Source: Klebsiella aerogenes KCTC 2190
Lineage (GTDB): Bacteria > Pseudomonadota > Gammaproteobacteria > Enterobacterales > Enterobacteriaceae
Length of the DNA stretch: 64,000 bases
NCBI RefSeq assembly: GCF_000215745.1
Contig: NC_015663.1
Location: 2,790,001 to 2,854,000, forward strand
Direction of reading: 5' to 3'
Shown here: positions 57,882 through 64,000 of the stretch, in pieces
How positions within the stretch are numbered: the first letter of the stretch is position 1
How the letters are laid out: each line of letters starts with the position of its first letter
Notes under the pieces: generated by a model
What the model saw: the letters and a program-made list of their open reading frames with translations, nothing else
The model's database searches: none
What the model was told of the DNA's origin: nothing
Translations under genes and position numbers: made by a program

Positions 57882-59354
57882 ATGAAAACACCCTCACAGC
57901 CGCGCGCGATTTACTACATCGTAGCGATCCAGATCTGGGAGTACTTCAGCTTTTACGGCATGCGCGCCTTACTCATCCTTTATCTCACCCACCAACTTGG
58001 CTTTGACGATAGCCACGCCATCAGTCTGTTCAGCGCCTACGCATCTTTAGTTTACGTAACCCCCATTCTCGGCGGCTGGCTTGCCGACCGCCTGCTCGGT
58101 AACCGCACGGCGGTGATTGCCGGGGCGTTGTTGATGACCCTCGGCCACGTGGTGCTGGGCGTCGAATCTGATTCCACCTGGAGCCTCTATCTGGCGCTGG
58201 CGATCATTATCTGCGGCTATGGCCTGTTCAAATCCAATATCAGCTGCCTGCTTGGCGAACTGTACGCCGCTGACGACCATCGTCGCGATGGCGGTTTCTC
58301 GCTGCTGTATGCCGCCGGTAACGTCGGTTCGATCGCCGCGCCCATTGCCTGCGGGCTGGCGGCGCAGTGGTACGGCTGGCATATCGGCTTTGCGCTGGCG
58401 GGGATCGGCATGTTCATCGGCCTGATGATTTTCTTAAGCGGCAGCCGCTACTTCCGCGACACCCGCGGCGTCGATAAACAGGCGCTGCGCGCGGTGAAAT
58501 TCGTGCTGCCGACCTGGGGCTGGCTGGTGGTGATGCTGTGCCTGGCGCCGGTGTTCTTCACCTTGCTGTTAGAAAACAACTGGTCCGGTTATCTGCTGGC
58601 GATTGTCTGCCTGTTCGCCGCGCAGATGGTGGCGCGGATCATGATCAAATCGCCGCAGCATCGCCGCGCGCTGTGGCAAATCGTTCTGCTGATGTTGACC
58701 GGAACGCTGTTCTGGGTACTGGCGCAGCAAGGCGGCAGCTCGATTAGTCTGTTTATCGACCACTTTGTTGATCGCCGGCTGTTCAATATTGAAGTACCGA
58801 CCGCGCTGTTCCAGTCGGTTAACGCGGTAGCGGTGATGGCGGCTGGCGTGATCCTGGCGTGGCTTATCCGCCCGGAAGGGCGTACCCGCTCGGTGTTAAA
58901 AGTATGGCTGAAATTTGCTTTCGGCCTGCTGCTGATGGGCGGTGGATTTATGCTGCTGGCGCTGAATGCCCGCCACGGCGCGGCTGACGGTCAGGCCTCG
59001 ATGGGCATGATGGTCGCCGGGCTGGCAATGATGGGCTTTGCCGAACTGTTTATTGACCCGGTGGCGATGGCGCAGATAACCCGTCTGAACATGCCCGGCG
59101 TCACCGGCGTATTAACCGGCATTTATATGTTGGCCACCGGCGCGGTCGCCAACTGGCTGGCCGGGGTGGTGGCGCAGCAAACCACTGAATCGCAAATCAG
59201 CGACACGGCGATTGCCGCCTATCAGCATTTCTTCTCGCAGATGGGCGAGTGGACTATCGGCTGCGTGGCGGTAATTGTCATTGTCGCCTTTGCCGCGATT
59301 TGCAGCACCGGCCAGCGCAGCGCGACCGGGGACATTAACTCAACAGCCAAGTGA
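57882..59354 (+). CDS. dtpC: Dipeptide/tripeptide:proton symporter
   Basis: 490 residues from MKTPSQPRAIYYIVAIQIWE (57882) with AAGGAG upstream; E. coli YjdL (DtpC) is 485. POT/PTR family with 12-14 helices. The helix-1 motif is IWEYFSFYGMRALLILYL, the DtpC variant of the usual ExxERF motif, and GGWLADRLLGNRTAV is the A-motif. It imports small peptides, lysine-containing ones preferred in E. coli, which fits its place after cadBA. Confidence 0.93.
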   Translation: MKTPSQPRAIYYIVAIQIWEYFSFYGMRALLILYLTHQLGFDDSHAISLFSAYASLVYVTPILGGWLADRLLGNRTAVIAGALLMTLGHVVLGVESDSTWSLYLALAIIICGYGLFKSNISCLLGELYAADDHRRDGGFSLLYAAGNVGSIAAPIACGLAAQWYGWHIGFALAGIGMFIGLMIFLSGSRYFRDTRGVDKQALRAVKFVLPTWGWLVVMLCLAPVFFTLLLENNWSGYLLAIVCLFAAQMVARIMIKSPQHRRALWQIVLLMLTGTLFWVLAQQGGSSISLFIDHFVDRRLFNIEVPTALFQSVNAVAVMAAGVILAWLIRPEGRTRSVLKVWLKFAFGLLLMGGGFMLLALNARHGAADGQASMGMMVAGLAMMGFAELFIDPVAMAQITRLNMPGVTGVLTGIYMLATGAVANWLAGVVAQQTTESQISDTAIAAYQHFFSQMGEWTIGCVAVIVIVAFAAICSTGQRSATGDINSTAK

Positions 59355-59486
59355 TCAGGAGGTGGATATTCTGGCAGGCGCGGAAGCCAACGATAAAAAA
59401 TACCGTTAGTGAAGCCATAGCTGAGTGAGATCAGCTTGTAGTGAATCCAGAGTCGTTAAGATTGTTCTCTGGTGTGTTACCAGAGA

Positions 59487-59549
59487 CAGGCCGCGCTGAA
59501 TGGTGACCTGGTTCAATTTATCGAAGCTAGTTTGAAAGCAGGGTTATGA
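59487..59549 (+). pseudogene. Fossil 3' end of prfB upstream of lysU
   Basis: The frame ending at TGA 59547-59549 reads [20 protein letters not shown], then stop. The C-terminus of release factor 2 (as I recall it from E. coli) is [20 protein letters not shown], 16 of 20 identical. The nine-base spacer GGAACCAAC to the lysU ATG is also the prfB-lysS spacer. Weaker similarity to the codons for SRIKDLRTGVETRN can be followed back to about 59440, now frameshifted. No complete prfB lies upstream; dtpC does. Confidence 0.8.
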
Positions 59550-59558
59550 GGAACCAAC

Positions 59559-61076
59559 ATGTCTGAACAACAAGCACAAGGTGCCGATGAGGCAATTGAC
59601 CTTAATAATGAACTGAAAACTCGTCGCGAAAAATTGGCTGCGCTGCGTGAGCAGGGCGTCGCTTTTCCGAACGATTTCCGTCGCGATCATACCTCTGACC
59701 AATTGCACGCTGAATTCGATGCGAAGGATAACGATGAACTCGCTTCCCTGAACGTTGAAGTCTCTGTTGCTGGTCGTATGATGACCCGCCGCATCATGGG
59801 TAAAGCCTCTTTCGTCACCCTTCAGGACGTCGGCGGCCGCATTCAGCTGTACGTCGCGCGCGATGACCTGCCGGAAGGCGTCTACAACGAACAGTTTAAA
59901 AAATGGGATCTCGGCGACATTATCGCCGCCCGCGGCAAGCTGTTCAAAACGCAAACCGGCGAACTCTCCATTCACTGCACCGAGCTGCGTCTGCTGACCA
60001 AAGCCCTGCGCCCGCTGCCGGATAAATTCCACGGCCTGCAGGATCAGGAAGTCCGCTATCGCCAGCGTTATCTGGATCTGATCGCCAACGAAGAGTCGCG
60101 TCATACTTTCCGTATCCGTTCGCAGATCCTCGCCACCATGCGTCAGTTCATGGTTGCTCGCGGCTTTATGGAAGTCGAAACCCCGATGATGCAGGTGATC
60201 CCAGGCGGCGCTTCCGCCCGTCCGTTCATCACCCATCACAACGCGCTGGATCTGGATATGTACCTGCGTATCGCGCCGGAACTGTATCTGAAACGTCTGG
60301 TGGTTGGCGGCTTCGAACGCGTCTTCGAAATCAACCGTAACTTCCGTAACGAAGGGATCTCCGTACGCCATAACCCAGAGTTCACCATGATGGAACTGTA
60401 CATGGCGTATGCGGATTACAAAGATCTGATCGAACTGACCGAGTCGCTGTTCCGCACTCTGGCGCAGACGGTGCTGGGCAAAACCGAAGTGCCGTATGGT
60501 GACCAGGTGTTTGACTTCGGCAAGCCATTTGAAAAACTGACCATGCGCGAAGCTATCAAGAAACACCGTCCGGAAACCAACATGGCGGATCTGGATAACT
60601 TCGACGCGGCGAAAGCGCTGGCGGAATCTATCGGTATTCAGGTAGAGAAAAGCTGGGGTCTGGGACGTATCGTCACGGAGATCTTCGATGAAGTGGCGGA
60701 AGCGCATCTGATCCAGCCGACCTTCATCACCGAATACCCGGCGGAAGTTTCCCCGCTGGCGCGCCGCAACGACGTGAATCCGGAAATCACCGACCGCTTC
60801 GAGTTCTTCATCGGCGGCCGCGAAATCGGTAACGGTTTCAGCGAGCTGAACGATGCGGAAGATCAGGCGCAGCGTTTCCAGGATCAGGTCAACGCCAAAG
60901 CGGCGGGCGACGACGAAGCGATGTTCTATGACGAAGACTACGTTACCGCGCTGGAGTACGGCCTGCCGCCGACCGCCGGTCTGGGTATCGGTATCGACCG
61001 CATGGTGATGCTGTTCACCAACAGCCACACCATCCGCGACGTTATTCTGTTCCCGGCCATGCGTCCGCAGAAGTAA
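59559..61076 (+). CDS. lysU: Lysyl-tRNA synthetase, second (lysU-position) copy
   Basis: 505 residues, class IIb synthetase. The N-terminal OB domain ([20 protein letters not shown]) binds the anticodon; motif 1 lies near [15 protein letters not shown], motif 2 is [20 protein letters not shown], motif 3 is [13 protein letters not shown]. It charges tRNA(Lys) and makes Ap4A. The symbol lysU rests on the cadBA-dtpC-lysU order shared with E. coli; by sequence it is equally close to lysS. A prfB tail just upstream hints at its origin. Confidence 0.93.
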   Translation: MSEQQAQGADEAIDLNNELKTRREKLAALREQGVAFPNDFRRDHTSDQLHAEFDAKDNDELASLNVEVSVAGRMMTRRIMGKASFVTLQDVGGRIQLYVARDDLPEGVYNEQFKKWDLGDIIAARGKLFKTQTGELSIHCTELRLLTKALRPLPDKFHGLQDQEVRYRQRYLDLIANEESRHTFRIRSQILATMRQFMVARGFMEVETPMMQVIPGGASARPFITHHNALDLDMYLRIAPELYLKRLVVGGFERVFEINRNFRNEGISVRHNPEFTMMELYMAYADYKDLIELTESLFRTLAQTVLGKTEVPYGDQVFDFGKPFEKLTMREAIKKHRPETNMADLDNFDAAKALAESIGIQVEKSWGLGRIVTEIFDEVAEAHLIQPTFITEYPAEVSPLARRNDVNPEITDRFEFFIGGREIGNGFSELNDAEDQAQRFQDQVNAKAAGDDEAMFYDEDYVTALEYGLPPTAGLGIGIDRMVMLFTNSHTIRDVILFPAMRPQK

Positions 61077-61094
61077 TCGCGTCTGATAAATGAC

Positions 61095-61120
61095 AAAACC
61101 CCGGCTTGCCGGGGTTTTTT
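61095..61120. terminator. Bidirectional terminator between lysU and yahJ
   Basis: AAAACCCCGGC-TT-GCCGGGGTTTTTT between convergent genes. Confidence 0.92.
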
Positions 61121-61134
61121 ACATGACGGTGGCA

Positions 61135-62523
61135 TCAGGCGCCGACGCTGCCCCAGACCATCTTACCGTTATGGAAGGTGGCGGTGCGCGGCGAAATTCG
61201 CGCCACGGCTTCGGCGGAGCAGGAGGCATCGACCAGCACAAAGCTGGCGTCGTCCTGCGCTTTTGGCCATACGCGCTCGCCCTTGTCATTCAGCGGCAGC
61301 ACCTCGCCGGTGGCGATCGCCAGCGCGCGCGACAGAGTCTGCTCATTGGGGCGGATATACAGCTGGGCGTAGAGATTAGCTTTCTCCAGCATGTCGCCCA
61401 GTCCATACGGCGACCAGTGGTCAATCACGCTATCGGTACCGGTCATCACGAAGACGCCTTTTTCGCGCAGTTGTTTGAGCGGCATGTGCAGAGTGCCGAT
61501 CGGCACGGTGGAGGCGATGGTGATCTGCTGCGCCGCCATGCGGGTCGCGATGGCATCGACCTGCTGCTCGTTGAGCGTCGCCAGCGCAAAAGCGTGGCTG
61601 ATGGTCAGCTTGCCTTTCAGCGCCGGGGTCTTCTCCACGGTTTCCACCATATAGTTCACCGCCGCCACGCCCGCCGGGCTGGTTTCATGCAGGTGAATAT
61701 CCACCCCTTTGTCGTAATCGAGCGCAATCTGGAACATGGTATCGAGCGATTTCTCCATCGCGCCATCGACGTTAGTCGGGTCGAGGCCGCCGACATAATG
61801 GGCGCCGGCCTGCATCGCTTCGCGAACCAGTGATTCCGATTTCGACAGCAGCAGCCCGTGCTGCGGAAAAGCGACGATTTCGCAGTCAAAGCCTGGCTTA
61901 CGCCGCGCCAGTACTTCCTGCAGATTCTCAAGGTTCTTCAGCCCGGACACCGGCTCAATATTGCAGTGGCTGCGGGCGATGGTCGAGCCTTTGGATTGAA
62001 TCAGGTCGATAAGCTTCTCGGCGTGCGCCTGCGTATAAGGCTGGAGTTCCGGCAGCAGTTTCTGCTCAAGCTTGATCATATCCTGAATGGTGGTGCCCGC
62101 CGGGCGGTTCAGCGAGCGCCACGGGCCGCCGTAAAACGTTTTGTCCAGATGGATATGCATGTCGCGCATGGCAGGCAGCATCAGTTTACCGCCCGCGTCA
62201 TAGCGCGGCAGCGTAGCGTCCGGGTGGCTCAGATTGCTGCGCAGGGCGACGATTTTGCCGTCTTTTATTTCCAGCGTTTGCCGCTCGGTCCGGGTGTGAA
62301 CCACCACGCCGTTTTCATATTCGAAGCCGCTTTCCAGCAGCACGTTATCAAGGTAGTAATGTTTATCGGCGACGTTGACCGCGCCTTTATTATCGCAGGT
62401 GGCCGCGGATGGCGGGTTGCTTGCGGCATACGCCGCCGGCGCGCCTGCCGCCAGCAGGGCGGCGGCGGTGACCATTTTTCCGCTTTGGGTAAGAAATTCG
62501 CGACGGCTGTTGTCTTTATTCAT
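61135..62523 (-). CDS. yahJ: Tat-exported amidohydrolase YahJ
   Basis: 462 residues, close to E. coli YahJ (460). The N-terminus has a twin-arginine signal (NSRREFLTQSGK, then MVTAAALLAAGAPAAYA), so it is folded and metallated before export. The CodA-like amidohydrolase barrel shows DMHIHLDKTFYGG (HxH metal pair), ARSHCN, DIHLHET, TISHAFA and MTGTDSVIDHWSPYG (Asp). Cytosine deaminase is the nearest well-known relative; the true substrate is unknown. Last gene of the yahG-yahI-yahJ run. Confidence 0.92.
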   Translation of the reverse strand: MNKDNSRREFLTQSGKMVTAAALLAAGAPAAYAASNPPSAATCDNKGAVNVADKHYYLDNVLLESGFEYENGVVVHTRTERQTLEIKDGKIVALRSNLSHPDATLPRYDAGGKLMLPAMRDMHIHLDKTFYGGPWRSLNRPAGTTIQDMIKLEQKLLPELQPYTQAHAEKLIDLIQSKGSTIARSHCNIEPVSGLKNLENLQEVLARRKPGFDCEIVAFPQHGLLLSKSESLVREAMQAGAHYVGGLDPTNVDGAMEKSLDTMFQIALDYDKGVDIHLHETSPAGVAAVNYMVETVEKTPALKGKLTISHAFALATLNEQQVDAIATRMAAQQITIASTVPIGTLHMPLKQLREKGVFVMTGTDSVIDHWSPYGLGDMLEKANLYAQLYIRPNEQTLSRALAIATGEVLPLNDKGERVWPKAQDDASFVLVDASCSAEAVARISPRTATFHNGKMVWGSVGA

Positions 62524-62540
62524 TCTTTCTTCCTTTTGTG

Positions 62541-63491
62541 TCAGTCATGCACAATATGGGTTCCCGTTTCGCCACGTAGCGCGGCTGGCAGACATTCCGG
62601 CGTAGTGATGATCACCCGTTTGCCGCCGTGTTGCAGGAACGCGAGGCTGGCGACGATTTTTGGCAGCATACTGCCTGCCGGGAAATGCCCTTCCTGCATA
62701 TAGCGGCTCATCTCGTCGATACCGACGCGACCCAATGCCTGCTGATTAGGCTTGCCGAAATTCACGCACACTTTCTCCACCCCGGTGGTGATCACCAGAA
62801 TATCAGCATCAATTTCGCGGGCCAGCAGGGCGGTTGAGAGATCTTTGTCGATCACCGCATCCACGCTCTGGTAGTCGCCCTGTGGACTACGCACCACCGG
62901 GATCCCGCCGCCGCCGGCGCCGATCACCACAAAGCCTTGCCGGGTCAGCGCTTTAATAGCTTCCGCTTCGACAATGCGTTTCGGCTCCGGCGAGGCGACC
63001 ACCCGGCGATAGCCGCGGCCCGAATCTTCCACAAAGCGCCACTCAGGATGCGCCTGTTGTAGTTCATCGCGCTGGCTTTCGCTAAAGAACGCGCCGATAG
63101 GCTTGGTCGGATAGGCAAAGCCGGGATCGTTTTTATCCACTTCAACCTGGGTGACGACGGTAACCGCCTTTTGCTCGCCGCGCTGGGCAAGGCGGTTATT
63201 CAACGCCTGCTGGATCAGGTAGCCGATGCCGCCCTGGGTATCGGCGACGCAGTTAGCCAGCGGCGTCAGCGGCAGACCTTCTCGTTCATGGGCTATCTCC
63301 GAGCGGCGTAAATCCAGCCCAACCTGCGGGCCGTTACCGTGGGTTAGCACCACGTTATAGTCCGAAGCCAGCATCTCCAGCACCGTGCTGGCCACCGCTT
63401 TGACCGCCTCGGCCTGATGCCCGATCGACTGGCTGGCGTTATCTTTGATAATGCTGTTGCCGCCAATGGCAACGACGATGAGTTCTTTCAT
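62541..63491 (-). CDS. yahI: Carbamate kinase-like protein YahI
   Basis: 316 residues, the E. coli YahI length. Amino-acid kinase fold: AIGGNSIIKDNASQS (phosphate loop), THGNGPQVGLDLRRSE, VVTQVEVDKNDPGF, VIGAGGGGIPVV and VDAVIDKDLSTALLARE are the carbamate kinase blocks. It should interconvert carbamoyl phosphate + ADP and carbamate + ATP. Next to a YlbE/YahG-type protein, it would harvest ATP from a carbamoyl-transfer reaction, as in the allantoin FdrA-YlbE-YlbF-AllK set. Confidence 0.92.
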   Translation of the reverse strand: MKELIVVAIGGNSIIKDNASQSIGHQAEAVKAVASTVLEMLASDYNVVLTHGNGPQVGLDLRRSEIAHEREGLPLTPLANCVADTQGGIGYLIQQALNNRLAQRGEQKAVTVVTQVEVDKNDPGFAYPTKPIGAFFSESQRDELQQAHPEWRFVEDSGRGYRRVVASPEPKRIVEAEAIKALTRQGFVVIGAGGGGIPVVRSPQGDYQSVDAVIDKDLSTALLAREIDADILVITTGVEKVCVNFGKPNQQALGRVGIDEMSRYMQEGHFPAGSMLPKIVASLAFLQHGGKRVIITTPECLPAALRGETGTHIVHD

Positions 63492-63537
63492 ATCTGACTT
63501 CCGCTACAGAAGGTGATGTAGTTATTGTTATTGTGTG

Positions 63538-63615
63538 GTCGTGGTAGTCGCCCGGCCAGGCGTAGGACTGCCGGGGATTTCCCGGGGTCGGCGCAAACGC
63601 CTCGCCCGGGCTACA
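63538..63615. repeat. REP-like palindromes between yahI and yahG
   Basis: GTAGTCGCCCGGCCAGGCG... and ...CGCCTCGCCCGGGCTAC face each other around CCGGGGATTTCCCGGGG. This is a REP/BIME-type unit inside the gene cluster, likely setting mRNA stability between yahG and yahI. Confidence 0.65.
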
Positions 63616-63618
63616 ACG

Positions 63619-64000
63619 TTAAACGTCGTAACGATCGCACCAGCTGAGGATCGCTTTTTCGAAACAGGCGAACGGCGGGTGGACGATCCCGGCGCCGATC
63701 ATGCCGATCCCGGCGTCTTTATGGGCGATAGCGGTGTTGATCACCGGTAAAATACCGCTGCTGCCGACGCGGGTGATGTCGATCGCGGTCGGGATCCCCA
63801 TAAAGCCGAGCAGCGGAATGGTGACGTTCGGGTTTTCGCCAAGGGTGATTTCACGCATCTGGCGCGAGAAATCGACCGCTTCTTCTACCGTTCCGCCGAC
63901 CAGCGCGACGATAGCCGGCGCCGTCGCCATGGCGAAACCGCCGATGCCATAGGTTTCGGTAATCGCGCTGTCGCCGATATCAAGGCCGGAGTCCTCCGGT
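63619..64000 (-). CDS. yahG: YahG/YlbE-family (DUF1116) protein, C-terminal part only
   Basis: 127 residues are visible; the frame is open to the right edge. GFAMATAPAIVALVGGTVEE, LGENPNVTIPLLGFMGIPTA and AHKDAGIGMIGAGIVHPPF match the C-terminal end of the DUF1116 family. The family pairs with FdrA/YahF proteins; in E. coli the sister set FdrA-YlbE-YlbF is needed for oxamate carbamoyltransferase activity. yahG is chosen over ylbE because yahI and yahJ follow. Confidence 0.85.
   Translation of the reverse strand, partial: PEDSGLDIGDSAITETYGIGGFAMATAPAIVALVGGTVEEAVDFSRQMREITLGENPNVTIPLLGFMGIPTAIDITRVGSSGILPVINTAIAHKDAGIGMIGAGIVHPPFACFEKAILSWCDRYDV

Noticed and set aside
59544..61028. A 494-residue frame antisense to lysU
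   Set aside because: lysU is unmistakable; the antisense product is His/Gln/Phe-rich without any family pattern.

Overview
The window looks like a chromosomal segment from Klebsiella or a close relative (Raoultella). Gene content and order are enterobacterial, core genes are GC-rich, and most core proteins match the expected length of their E. coli counterparts to the residue. The species cannot be fixed from sequence reading alone. All assignments come from recognising sequences by eye; no database search was run.

Positions 1-24,750 are conserved core. The run is fsr (cut by the left edge), ushA, ybaK, the small RNA ChiX, ybaP, the copper pair copA/cueR with the CueR operator, ybbJ-qmcA, the iron exporter fetA-fetB, cnoX (ybbN), ybbO, tesA facing ybbA-ybbP, a porin, selU, purEK with a PurR box, lpxH, ppiB, cysS, ybcJ, folD and the tRNA gene argU. 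Compared with E. coli, a porin occupies the interval between ybbP and selU.

Positions 24,751-28,687 are AT-rich and decayed, starting directly at the 3' end of argU, a classic phage integration site. They hold a broken integrase, a broken two-gene operon encoding a cupin protein and a DM13-domain protein, an intact acyltransferase-3 membrane protein and a HicB-like antitoxin fragment. These fossils are absent from a plain ORF list and were found by reading across stops and frameshifts.

Positions 28,688-36,299 are metabolic accessory genes: kdgT-kduI (pectin and hexuronate breakdown), an MFS carrier broken by a one-base slip in a T tract followed by a ModA-like binding protein, a convergent LysR regulator, a GNAT acetyltransferase and an alpha/beta hydrolase.

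Positions 36,300-49,642 form the most distinctive island. Two paralogous LysR-type regulators flank a PerC-like small regulator. Then comes a 2253-residue autotransporter with an extended signal peptide, followed by a lipoprotein resembling Skp/OmpH chaperones and a MarR-like regulator. A YidB-like protein, small membrane proteins and terminator hairpins with no obvious gene follow. I read it as a self-regulated surface-adhesin module; this is inference.

Positions 49,643-64,000 return to recognisable genes: an LpxL-type lipid A acyltransferase, a BhsA/YhcN-family protein, an Old Yellow Enzyme, the acid-stress lysine decarboxylase locus cadC-cadBA-dtpC, lysU, and the yahG-yahI-yahJ cluster running off the right edge. 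Just upstream of lysU lies a readable remnant of the 3' end of prfB. It suggests that lysU arose by duplication of the prfB-lysS junction.
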